Shown: positions 1-7,427 of the stretch, piece by piece
Layout of the letters: the number at the start of each line of letters is the position of its first letter
How positions within the stretch are numbered: position 1 is the first letter of the stretch
Source: JBLYYQ01 sp048550035
GTDB taxonomy: Bacteria; Nitrospinota_A; UBA7883; JBLYYQ01
Direction of reading: 5' to 3'
NCBI GenBank assembly: GCA_048550035.1
Contig: JBLYYQ010000094.1
Span: 1-10,715, forward strand
Length of the DNA stretch: 10,715 bases
The notes under the pieces: generated by a model
Seen by the model: only the letters and a program-made list of their open reading frames with translations
The model's database searches: none
What the model was told of the DNA's origin: nothing
Program-made: the position numbers and the translations under genes

Positions 1-745
1 CTTCTTCGATCCACCCAACTAGACCTCCTGTTAGGGCTGATTTATCTTCTGAATATTTACTAGCAACATCAGCAAATTTTGCTCCTGATTCTAACTCGGC
101 TAATGCCTCTCTGATTCTCTCTTGCGCTCTTTTTGAACTCGATTCATCCCCATCCTTAGGAAGAACCGTTATTATATGGCTAAATTGAATTTTCCGCTTA
201 CTCTTAAACTTATCCCGATTTGCCAAATAATATTCTTTAGCCTTCTCATCTGAAATCACAGGTCGCTTAATCTCAAAACCAAATACCCGATTGGTTAACA
301 TATTATATCTAATCTGATCTTGAAATTCAGTAAAATCAAGATTGGAATCTTTTAAACTCTTGATAAATTCTTTTTTGCTCTTCCCTTCAGATGCAATAAT
401 CTGTTCAATCGAACTATTTAAATCTTCGTCACTTACGCTAATTCCTATCTCCGCTGCATACCTTTCGACAAGATTCTCACGAATAATTGTATCTAATGCC
501 TCTTTGCGTGTAGCACTAATCTTGAGCTGATTTCCTCGCACTCTGTTTAGACGCCTTACCTTGTTGTCAAGATCAGAAAGTAAAATCACGTCACCATTTA
601 TATTTGCGACAGTTAACTCTATGATCTTAGCATCAGCAAAGCTAGAACTATAAAAATTGCATCCGGCTACAATCATGCAGATTAAGGCAATAATAGAGCT
701 TGATGTACTACGACTTTGTGACCCTTCTCTAGCTCGCTTATCCAT
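1..745 (-). CDS. surA: SurA-like periplasmic chaperone / peptidyl-prolyl isomerase, C-terminal part outside window
   Basis: About 248 codons are visible and the gene continues past base 1. SurA-family proteins escort unfolded outer-membrane proteins through the periplasm. After an export signal, residues about 43-175 match the SurA N-terminal helical chaperone domain (a VANINGDVILLSDLD opening, then helices). A parvulin domain follows, opening with IQFSHIITVLP and reaching SEDKSALTGGLVGW at the edge. The ATG at 745 is chosen because the next in-frame ATG (676) would leave a signal with no basic n-region. The chosen start overlaps the upstream parvulin gene by 64 bases; a GAGAGG lies 13 bases before it. 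The signal ends in VAGC (residues 26-29), a good lipobox, so the protein may be a lipoprotein; SFA before Asp38 is an alternative signal peptidase I site. A plain PpiC/PrsA-type protein is the main alternative name, because the second parvulin domain cannot be seen. Confidence 0.88.
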   Translation of the reverse strand, partial: MDKRAREGSQSRSTSSSIIALICMIVAGCNFYSSSFADAKIIELTVANINGDVILLSDLDNKVRRLNRVRGNQLKISATRKEALDTIIRENLVERYAAEIGISVSDEDLNSSIEQIIASEGKSKKEFIKSLKDSNLDFTEFQDQIRYNMLTNRVFGFEIKRPVISDEKAKEYYLANRDKFKSKRKIQFSHIITVLPKDGDESSSKRAQERIREALAELESGAKFADVASKYSEDKSALTGGLVGWIEE

Positions 746-1647
746 CTTTTATACTCATCCTCTCTTTTGCCTTCAATAATAATATCGTATATCTTATCCT
801 TGACCTCTTCGTATTTTAAGGTCTTAGCCGCTTCTCGATCTACAACTTTTAAAATGTGAAACCCATATTCAGACTCGACAACTTCTGACATCAAACCTAT
901 CTTTAACTTAAATGCTACCTCCTCTAACTCAAGAGGTAATTGTCCTCTTGAAAAATAGCCCATATCGCCACCTTTTGCTCTATCAGGACTCGCTGAACGT
1001 TCCCTTGCAATCTTATTGAAATCAGCACCTGCAGCTAGCTCTTTGCGAATCTTGCTAACGAGCGTCTCGTCAGCTGACATTATCTGATATAGATGCCGCT
1101 TCTCTGCTACCTTGAAACTGGACTTATTTGCTTTATAGTACGACCTGAGTTCATCATCTTCAACTTTTATACTATCTGAAAAATGTTTATCTAATAATTT
1201 CTCTATCTTAATTCTACGCTTTAGTAATCGCTTCCAATCATCTAATTTAAGCTTATTCTTTGCTAACTTTAATTTCAATCGCGATTCATCATAATCACCT
1301 AGCATTGAAAACATTTCATTAGCTAACTCATCAGATGTAACCTCTATCTTTTGCCTGTCTGCCTCAATCTCTAGTATACGATCACGTATCAATCGGGATA
1401 GAAAAGCTTCTCTAAGCTTCTTAACTCGCTCTTGATCGGCGCTCTTGCCTATGACTCCTAACCACTCTTCGCTACCACCTTCGTTATATAGCTCAAATAG
1501 CCTTATCGGATGCTCGTCAATCGTTGCAACTACCTGATTTAAATCATCTTTCGCTTCCGGCTTTTCGTTAATAGATTTTTCGCAACCAACAGTAAATGTT
1601 AGAATAAATACCGGAACTATCAGAAAATTTATTAATTTTATTCGCAT
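682..1647 (-). CDS. Parvulin-type peptidyl-prolyl isomerase lipoprotein (PrsA/SurA-like)
   Basis: This is a 321-residue periplasmic folding factor, probably anchored by lipid. From the ATG at 1647 it starts MRIKLINF, has a hydrophobic stretch to residue 20 and a TVGC lipobox with Cys22. Residues about 40-165 form a charged helical SurA-N-like domain. Residues about 184-272 are a parvulin domain with the typical GGDMGYFSRGQLP (226-238) and EYGFHILKV (260-268) signatures. A C-terminal helix ends in a WISELEKGHKVVVHQ-type tail, common in PpiC proteins that precede surA. A GTG at 1659 is an alternative start adding four residues; neither has a clear Shine-Dalgarno sequence, and ATG is preferred because it gives a standard lipoprotein signal. 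It lies 91 bases after mfd and overlaps surA by 64 bases, so the two foldases are probably translated from the same message. Confidence 0.92.
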   Translation of the reverse strand: MRIKLINFLIVPVFILTFTVGCEKSINEKPEAKDDLNQVVATIDEHPIRLFELYNEGGSEEWLGVIGKSADQERVKKLREAFLSRLIRDRILEIEADRQKIEVTSDELANEMFSMLGDYDESRLKLKLAKNKLKLDDWKRLLKRRIKIEKLLDKHFSDSIKVEDDELRSYYKANKSSFKVAEKRHLYQIMSADETLVSKIRKELAAGADFNKIARERSASPDRAKGGDMGYFSRGQLPLELEEVAFKLKIGLMSEVVESEYGFHILKVVDREAAKTLKYEEVKDKIYDIIIEGKREDEYKRWISELEKGHKVVVHQALLLP

Positions 1648-1701
1648 CTTACACTTCACTTTTCGTCACAAAATGACCACTTTTTCATCAAGAAATAGCT
1701 C

Positions 1702-1712
1702 ATTTTAGCATA
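1702..1712 (-). promoter_or_regulatory. Candidate extended -10 promoter for the two parvulin genes
   Basis: Read on the minus strand this is TATGCTAAAAT, a TGn-extended -10 box with five of six consensus bases. It lies between mfd and the parvulin lipoprotein gene. The -35 region is poor (TTTAAT at 16-base spacing), as is usual for extended -10 promoters. The expected start near 1695 would leave a leader of about 50 bases. The near-identical box upstream of mrdA supports it. If it is active, the foldases can be made independently of mfd. Confidence 0.45.
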
Positions 1713-1738
1713 AATATTTAGAAATTAAACTGCTTTTT

Positions 1739-4700
1739 TTAGATCAAGTCTAAAAGCCACTTTGTCAGTTTTCCATATTTCACTTCCCAATCTCTCTGAG
1801 ATATTGTAAGCTCAACACTGTTTTGAGAAATAAATTTTATCATTCCCAGTTCAGAATTAGCAGCTTTAATTAAATCGGAAGCCTCTACCTTTGAGTTATT
1901 CTCAAACTGCAAACGGATCCGATCTTTGACAGATTCAATTTTTGATACCGAAAGCTCGTTAAGTAATAACCTAATTCTAACTTTTAAAAATAGTTTTCTC
2001 GCTTCAACTGGCAACTTTCCAAACCGATCTGTAATCTCCTCTTTAAACTCATCAAGCAATTCATAAGAAGCTATCTCACTTAGCTCCTCATAAATAGCAA
2101 AGCGATCTTTTAGATCTGGAATATAGCTAGGCTCTAGCTTGCCACCTATTCCGATCTTCATTATTACCTCATTACCATCTCCAACTTTCTCACCTTCAGC
2201 TCGCTTTATCTCTTCACCTAGCATCTTGCAATAAGTATCAAACCCTACCGCATCAATGTGTCCTGACTGCTCCGCACCTAGTAGGTTCCCAAATCCTCTT
2301 ATTTCTAAATCGCGTCTTGCAAGTTTAAATCCTGATCCTAGTTCTGATAGTTCTTCTATCGCCTCCAAACGCTCTGTCCCTTTTTCACTTAAAGCTGATT
2401 CATCATCTATTAAAAAATAACAATAGGCTCGTTGCTGCTTACGCCCTACTCGTCCTCGTAACTGGTATAGCTGGGCTAGCCCATATCGATCGGATCTATT
2501 AATGATTATTGTATTTGCATTCGGGATATCTAGCCCTGAATCTATGATGGTTGTCGTTAATAATATATCGACCTCTTGCTCTACAAACTTCCTTACATTA
2601 CTTGATAAACTCTCTTGAGTCATCTGTCCATGTGCAACGATGATCCTTGCACGGCTTGCTATTTTTTGTAGCCTATCCATGATTTGATCTAGATCGCTTA
2701 TCCTATTATTTACAAAAAATAGTTGACCTCCTCTATCTAGCTCTCGCTCGATAGCCTCCTGAACAATCTCTTCTGAAAATTTACCGATAAAGTTTTTTAT
2801 CGCATGCCTTGATGGTGGTGGAGTCTCAATCAAGGATATATCCCTAATATTGACCAGTGTGCTATAGAGTGTCCTTGGGATTGGTGTTGCGCTAAGAGTT
2901 AAAATATCTCCTTGCTTTACAAACTTTCTTGCAATCTCTTTTGCTTTAACACCAAATTTTTGCTCCTCATCTATTATCAATAGTCCTAAATCTTTAAATA
3001 AAATCGACTCATTTAATAGCTTATGAGTCCCTATGATAATATCAATCTTCCCTAATGCTAGATCAGCTAAAATTTCTTTACTCTTCTTGCCGCTATGAAC
3101 CCTGCTAAGTAGCTCAACTCTCATACCCCACTTCTTGAATCGTAACTTGAAACTCTCATAATGTTGGCTTGCTAGAATTGTTGTTGGAACCAAGAGTGCT
3201 ACCTGTTTCTTATCATAGACCGCCTTAAAAGCCCCTCGCATCGCAACCTCGGTTTTCCCATAACCAACATCTCCAAGTAGTAACCTATCCATCGGTTTAC
3301 TACTTTCCATATCGCTAAAAATCTCTTTTAGCGCCTCTTCTTGCCCGTCGGTCTCTTGATGCTCAAACTCTTCTGCAAATTCTTTATGAAATGTTGTCTC
3401 CTTTGAAAATTGGATACCTCTAGCTAGTTTGCGAGAAGCTTCTAGTTTCACTAGTTTCCCAGCCATTTCAAAGAGATTTTTTCGAATTCTACTTCGAATC
3501 CTACTCCACTCTAAGCTTCCTAATTTATCAAGCTCTAATGCTTTTCCCTTTGAGACATTTTGATATTTCTTAATCAATGAAATATTATAGATCGGAACAA
3601 AGAGGTGCGCCGCATCTCTATACTCTAACTCAAGATATTCATCACTTGAACCGTTGACCTCCATCATTTTACTCTTAAGGTAGCGACCTATTCCATAATC
3701 TTGATGTACAACATAATCGCCATACTCTAACTGACCAACCCCTACTTTAAGGGCTTTGGAAAACTTAGCTGAGCGACCCTTTCTTACATACCTTTTCTTG
3801 AATATCTCACTCTCGGTTATGAATACAGTCTTATCTTCATTAAAAACGCTACCTTCGTCTATCCTCCCTATCCCTATTAAAAGAGTCCCCAAATCATGCC
3901 TGACCTTCGATGAAAATTTCGTTTCAATTAATGCTGGAATATCATCTGTGAAGCTTATCGGAATCGCTAGCTCAAAATCATCTAACAGCTCTTTTAATTT
4001 TAATCGGCTAGATTCGCTTGCAGCAACAATCAGAATTAAATAGCCTCCCTTAATATAACTTCTCAATCGTGATTCAAACTCAGATAGGTTGCCGTTTAAT
4101 TTTTCAATACCAGATGAACTTATATGATATGGCAACTTAGCTTCACCAAAATCTACCTTCCCAAGCTCCATAAAAATATTCTGATCCAAGCTTGAAAGTA
4201 GCTCATCTTTGGGGACAAACAGAAGTTTAGAGCTAACCTGCTCATCTTCTCCTGAATCGTTTTCAATCCGCTCAATTGTCTGGTAGAAATCTTCGATATG
4301 CTCGCGAATCAACATTGATTCATCTAGCACTTTTAGTAACTTAGGCGATAAGAGATCAAATAGAAAATCTAATCTATCATGGAAAATTGGGAGATAACTT
4401 TCGATCCCATCAAATATCTCTTGTCGCTCAATCTTCTCTTTGATAACTGCAAACTTATCTTGATTAACCAGCCCTCCTAATCGATCTATTATCTGATCTG
4501 GTGAGCTATCAATATAATTAATCTCCCTCAATGGGTAGATAGCAATATTATCTATAAACCTTATTGATCGTTGAGTTGTACTGTTGATCATCCTGATTGA
4601 TTCAATCTCGTCTCCATTTAGCTCGATCCTTATTGGATTCAGATAGTTTGCGCAAAATATATCTATTATCGAACCTCGTGAACTAAACTCGCCTACATTT

Positions 4701-5197
4701 GCTACCATCCCAACTCGCTCATAGCCGGTCGCAATCAGCATCTCAAAAAATGAATGACTATCTAACTCATCAGTAACTTTGATCTCAATCACACCCTTAT
4801 CAAATTGCGATAGCCTCCCTACTTTTCGCCCAATTGCCTCTATACTCGTTACCAAAATATAGCTTTCTCCTGATCTCTCTTTTTCTGCCAAAATCTTAAA
4901 TGCCCTGATTCTGCTAAACGATATAAATGCGGCTGGGGCTAACTGCTCATAAGGTAAAATTTCATAAGGGGGAAAATATATAATCTCATCACTCTTGTTA
5001 TCCTTGGAAACAAATTCTAGCGCCTCTTTTAGCTGCTTTGCCTCCTTGGCAACCGTTGTGATGAGTGCAATAGGTGCATCTACCGTACCTGATAGTAGTT
5101 TAAGCGAAATGGCTTTCCCGAGCCTATTCACCCCGGTTACTTGAAGATTTCTAGAACGACTTTGAGCTTGATCTAGTAAGCTCAGCAATGAACTCAT
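1739..5197 (-). CDS. mfd: Transcription-repair coupling factor Mfd
   Basis: Mfd is a DNA translocase that pushes stalled RNA polymerase off damaged DNA and recruits UvrA for nucleotide excision repair. The 1152 residues match the usual full length (E. coli 1148). In order: an N-terminal UvrB-homology module with the GEFSSRGSIIDIF signature (169-181) and GDEIESIR (195-202); a CarD-like RNA polymerase interaction domain (about 486-545, GDYVVHQDYGIGRY); a RecG-like SF2 motor with Walker A GDVGYGKTE (642-650), DEEQ box (743-746), LSATPIPRT (768-776), DSGLDIPN (886-893) and QLRGRVGR (912-919); the translocation region RRDLEIRGFGNLLGAEQSGH (961-980); and the C-terminal D7 regulatory domain. All motor motifs appear intact. 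The ATG start has only T/A-rich sequence before it (no Shine-Dalgarno), but the start MSSLLSLL aligns with family length. It sits 59 bases after cheV and may be co-transcribed with it. Confidence 0.98.
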   Translation of the reverse strand: MSSLLSLLDQAQSRSRNLQVTGVNRLGKAISLKLLSGTVDAPIALITTVAKEAKQLKEALEFVSKDNKSDEIIYFPPYEILPYEQLAPAAFISFSRIRAFKILAEKERSGESYILVTSIEAIGRKVGRLSQFDKGVIEIKVTDELDSHSFFEMLIATGYERVGMVANVGEFSSRGSIIDIFCANYLNPIRIELNGDEIESIRMINSTTQRSIRFIDNIAIYPLREINYIDSSPDQIIDRLGGLVNQDKFAVIKEKIERQEIFDGIESYLPIFHDRLDFLFDLLSPKLLKVLDESMLIREHIEDFYQTIERIENDSGEDEQVSSKLLFVPKDELLSSLDQNIFMELGKVDFGEAKLPYHISSSGIEKLNGNLSEFESRLRSYIKGGYLILIVAASESSRLKLKELLDDFELAIPISFTDDIPALIETKFSSKVRHDLGTLLIGIGRIDEGSVFNEDKTVFITESEIFKKRYVRKGRSAKFSKALKVGVGQLEYGDYVVHQDYGIGRYLKSKMMEVNGSSDEYLELEYRDAAHLFVPIYNISLIKKYQNVSKGKALELDKLGSLEWSRIRSRIRKNLFEMAGKLVKLEASRKLARGIQFSKETTFHKEFAEEFEHQETDGQEEALKEIFSDMESSKPMDRLLLGDVGYGKTEVAMRGAFKAVYDKKQVALLVPTTILASQHYESFKLRFKKWGMRVELLSRVHSGKKSKEILADLALGKIDIIIGTHKLLNESILFKDLGLLIIDEEQKFGVKAKEIARKFVKQGDILTLSATPIPRTLYSTLVNIRDISLIETPPPSRHAIKNFIGKFSEEIVQEAIERELDRGGQLFFVNNRISDLDQIMDRLQKIASRARIIVAHGQMTQESLSSNVRKFVEQEVDILLTTTIIDSGLDIPNANTIIINRSDRYGLAQLYQLRGRVGRKQQRAYCYFLIDDESALSEKGTERLEAIEELSELGSGFKLARRDLEIRGFGNLLGAEQSGHIDAVGFDTYCKMLGEEIKRAEGEKVGDGNEVIMKIGIGGKLEPSYIPDLKDRFAIYEELSEIASYELLDEFKEEITDRFGKLPVEARKLFLKVRIRLLLNELSVSKIESVKDRIRLQFENNSKVEASDLIKAANSELGMIKFISQNSVELTISQRDWEVKYGKLTKWLLDLI

Positions 5198-5220
5198 AAA
5201 ATAAGTAAAAAATGAGATTA

Positions 5221-5226
5221 AGTATA
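5221..5226 (-). promoter_or_regulatory. Weak candidate -10 box before mfd
   Basis: On the minus strand this reads TATACT in the short gap between cheV and mfd, about 24 bases before the mfd ATG. There is no good -35 hexamer at 16-18 bases and no TGn extension, so this may only be AT-rich background. A small inverted repeat (ATTTC-TT-GAAAT, 5231-5242) lies just upstream of it in the transcribed direction. Confidence 0.2.
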
Positions 5227-5256
5227 ACTGATTTCTTGAAATTATCTTAAATAAAG

Positions 5257-6240
5257 TTACTTAATCGCAAATGATTTATCATCATCTGTTTGCAATAGCT
5301 CTCTATCTAGAAGATTGATTAGCTCTTGTAAATTTGCCTTGCTCGCATAATCATCGGCTCTGACAGATTTACAACGCTCGATCATAGAATCGTTGACTAG
5401 TGATGAAAAAATGACTACTGGTAGATTACTGATATCTGGATCTTCCTTGATATTTTTACACATTGTGAGTCCATCCATTTTTGGCATCTCAATATCGGTT
5501 ACCACTATATCAATGAAGTCACTTAGTTCTCGATTCTCTTTTTGTGCAGTATCTGATATCTTTTTAATATAGTTAAATGCATCCTGCCCATTGTCAAAAT
5601 ATTTAATATCGCTATACCCTTTAGCCTCTGCCAGACTTTTGATTGATGCTCTGACAATTGGTGAGTCATCAGCAAAAACAACTCTTTTAGAAGCTCGTTG
5701 CTGAATTTTATCATCGCTATCATCAATCTCATCTACAATCGTATCTGCGCTGACCTGTAAGTTTGGATATATGTCAGATAACACATACTCTAAATCTATC
5801 AGTAAGATATTTTTGTTATCAATCGAGAGTGAACTGGTAATGCTTGGTTGATACTGAACAATATAAACTGAGAGTGGTGAAATGTCATTCCAAGAACAAC
5901 GATGAATCTGCACCACAGAATCGACTAAAAAGCCATGGGTCATATCGTTAAACTCACAAACCATCACAACCTCCTGACTCCTATCGCTATCTAACTTCAG
6001 ATCAAGATGGATCCTAAGGTCGATCAGAGGTAAGGTCGACTCTCTTAAAACAAACATTCCCAAAATTGACTGGTACAACTTAGGCATCGCAGTGACAACT
6101 GTTGACTCATATGGCATAATCTCACATACTTTTGCCACATTTAGACCATATGATTGTCCTGATAAAGTAAACTCTAATATTTCTAATTCGTTTGTGCCAC
6201 TTTCTAGTAAAATTCTACTCGACATACCATTTTTTCCCAT
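5257..6240 (-). CDS. cheV: Chemotaxis coupling protein CheV (CheW domain plus receiver domain)
   Basis: CheV is a cytoplasmic adaptor that, like CheW, links chemoreceptors to the CheA kinase. A phosphorylatable receiver domain tunes this coupling, for adaptation or as a phosphate sink. The 327 residues show a CheW domain (about 16-155, ILEFTLSGQSYGLNVAKVCEI near its start), a short acidic linker (about 165-180) and a receiver domain (about 184-315). The receiver has the acidic pair Asp191/Asp192 (FADDSP), phosphoacceptor Asp249 (VVTDIEMPKMDG), the switch serine near 279 (VIFSSL) and Lys301, so it looks competent for phosphorylation. The start at 6240 lacks a Shine-Dalgarno sequence; an in-frame ATG at 6225 has a GGGA upstream and is a fair alternative removing five residues. 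No other chemotaxis gene is visible. It heads the leftward cluster with mfd and diverges from dusB. Confidence 0.95.
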   Translation of the reverse strand: MGKNGMSSRILLESGTNELEILEFTLSGQSYGLNVAKVCEIMPYESTVVTAMPKLYQSILGMFVLRESTLPLIDLRIHLDLKLDSDRSQEVVMVCEFNDMTHGFLVDSVVQIHRCSWNDISPLSVYIVQYQPSITSSLSIDNKNILLIDLEYVLSDIYPNLQVSADTIVDEIDDSDDKIQQRASKRVVFADDSPIVRASIKSLAEAKGYSDIKYFDNGQDAFNYIKKISDTAQKENRELSDFIDIVVTDIEMPKMDGLTMCKNIKEDPDISNLPVVIFSSLVNDSMIERCKSVRADDYASKANLQELINLLDRELLQTDDDKSFAIK

Positions 6241-6326
6241 ATACTAGTCATACTTAATATAGAGTCATAAAAATAAAATATAGTTAGAATATCAGTTCTA
6301 GGTTTAACGATAGGATTATTGAGAGT
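6241..6326. promoter_or_regulatory. Divergent promoter region between cheV and dusB
   Basis: These 86 very AT-rich bases separate two divergent genes, so promoters for both directions should lie here. I cannot name convincing -35/-10 pairs. TAGAAT (6285-6290) is a possible -10 for dusB, and TATATT on the minus strand (6256-6261) a possible -10 for cheV. The word AATATAG occurs twice (6256-6262 and 6277-6283), 21 bases apart, which is two helical turns, but it could be chance in such AT-rich sequence. No sigma-28-type flagellar promoter was seen for cheV. Confidence 0.4.
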
Positions 6327-7331
6327 ATGTTGCTGATCGGAGAGACATTAATTCACTCCCCATTCTTACTTGCACCGATTGCAGGATTTACCGATTCTGT
6401 TGTTCGCCAGATAGCATTAGAGGAGGGTGCAGGCTTAGTGGTAACTGAGTTAATATCGGCAAATGGACTCTTACAAAAGAGTAAAAAAACTTTCGATATG
6501 CTGCCAGAAGCTGATGAAAGAAGCCCACAGGCGGTACAACTCTTTGGTGGTGAAGCGGACATTTTAGCCGATGCTGCAAAACTCGTTGAAGATAATAATC
6601 GAGCAGCAATTATTGATCTAAACTTTGGTTGTCCGGTCAAGAAGGTGATAAAAAATAGAGCCGGTGCTGCAATCTTAAAAAGTCCAACTAATGCATTTAA
6701 GATAGTTGAAGCGGTCGCCTCAAATGTCTCACTACCTGTTACCGTTAAAATTAGAACCGGCTGGAACTCTGAATCAGATAATTTAAAGGATATCGCAAAA
6801 GCAATTGAAGATGGTGGTGCAAAAGCAATCACGATCCATGGGCGGACTGCAAAACAAGGTTATTCGGGAACTGCCAATTGGGAGCTGATTAAAGAGACCG
6901 CAAAATATATCTCCATCCCAGTCATAGGAAATGGCGATATTTTATCAGCTCAAGATGGGGTTCAACGATTAAAAGAATCCCAGCTTCAATATGTTATGAT
7001 CGGTCGAGGGGCAATCGGAAATCTATCAATATTTAAAGATGCTACCTGTTTGCTAAATGGAACCTATAAGCCTGATCAAACTGAAGTAGATATCATTGAG
7101 AAGAGGTGGTCCATATTGCAAAAACATATCAATCTTAGCGCCAAAAAATATGGCAATCAAACAGGTGGTCGTATTATGAAATCTCATTATCGTTACTATT
7201 CAAAAGGATTTAAGGGTGCATCTAAGTTTAGAGATCAAATAGTTAGAGTGGATGATCTGCAAGCACAACTCCAAATTGCAACAGAATATTTTGAATCATT
7301 GTTGCTGCAAGAACTGAATTGCTATCGCTGA
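6327..7331 (+). CDS. dusB: tRNA-dihydrouridine synthase, DusB/NifR3 type
   Basis: This FMN- and NADPH-dependent cytosolic enzyme reduces particular uridines in the tRNA D-loop to dihydrouridine. The 334 residues cover the whole family length. The N-terminal TIM barrel has LLAPIAGFTDSVVR (14-27), an AVQLFGG strand (69-75), and the catalytic Cys102 in DLNFGCPVKKV (97-107). It also has VTVKIRTGW (138-146, with the FMN-contacting Lys141), HGRT with His171, GNGD (201-204) and the phosphate-binding MIGRGAIGN (224-232). A C-terminal helical tRNA-binding domain follows (about 245-325, including MKSHYRYYSKGF). The spacing of motifs and LNFGCPV(K)KV place it closer to DusB than to DusA or DusC. GAGAG lies immediately before the ATG, rather close for a ribosome binding site. 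It is divergent from cheV and followed by mrdA after 96 bases that carry a separate promoter. Confidence 0.95.
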   Translation: MLLIGETLIHSPFLLAPIAGFTDSVVRQIALEEGAGLVVTELISANGLLQKSKKTFDMLPEADERSPQAVQLFGGEADILADAAKLVEDNNRAAIIDLNFGCPVKKVIKNRAGAAILKSPTNAFKIVEAVASNVSLPVTVKIRTGWNSESDNLKDIAKAIEDGGAKAITIHGRTAKQGYSGTANWELIKETAKYISIPVIGNGDILSAQDGVQRLKESQLQYVMIGRGAIGNLSIFKDATCLLNGTYKPDQTEVDIIEKRWSILQKHINLSAKKYGNQTGGRIMKSHYRYYSKGFKGASKFRDQIVRVDDLQAQLQIATEYFESLLLQELNCYR

Positions 7332-7348
7332 GATTATCTAACAAAGTA

Positions 7349-7357
7349 TGCTATAAT
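7349..7357 (+). promoter_or_regulatory. Extended -10 promoter of mrdA-rodA
   Basis: TGC followed by a perfect TATAAT, with TA in front, forms an ideal extended -10 element in the 96-base gap between dusB and mrdA. The -35 is weak (CTGAGA at 18 bases spacing, overlapping the dusB stop). The start site should fall near 7364, leaving a leader of about 64 bases. A second TATAAT at 7396-7401 could give a shorter message but has no good -35. Confidence 0.6.
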
Positions 7358-7360
7358 GGC

Positions 7361-7373
7361 ATCTAAATTAGAT
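7361..7373. repeat. Palindrome at expected mrdA start site, possible operator
   Basis: ATCTAA-A-TTAGAT is a perfect 6+1+6 inverted repeat lying over the predicted transcription start of the mrdA promoter. The same half-site ATCTAA occurs at 7336-7341, upstream of the -10 box. Position and symmetry suit a repressor operator, but all arms are AT-rich and no regulator is known. Confidence 0.3.
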
Positions 7374-7427
7374 AATAAATAACTAAACTTGAATTTATAA
7401 TGCTAGATAGTAATACAAAGATTTCCT

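Noticed and set aside
342..530. Short plus-strand open frame of 62 codons
   Set aside because: It is antisense to the SurA N-terminal domain, which is clearly the coding strand there.
1732..1738. Run of seven T after mfd as a terminator
   Set aside because: On the mfd strand it reads as A residues directly after the stop codon, with no stem before it. It does not form an intrinsic terminator in either direction.
3756..4043. Open frame of 95 codons on the plus strand
   Set aside because: It lies wholly inside the well-conserved mfd gene on the opposite strand and has no recognisable domain.
6353..6832. Open frame of 159 codons on the minus strand
   Set aside because: It is antisense to the catalytic core of dusB, whose motifs are intact. 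The composition (Ala/Ser-rich with no domain) is what the complement of such a gene gives.
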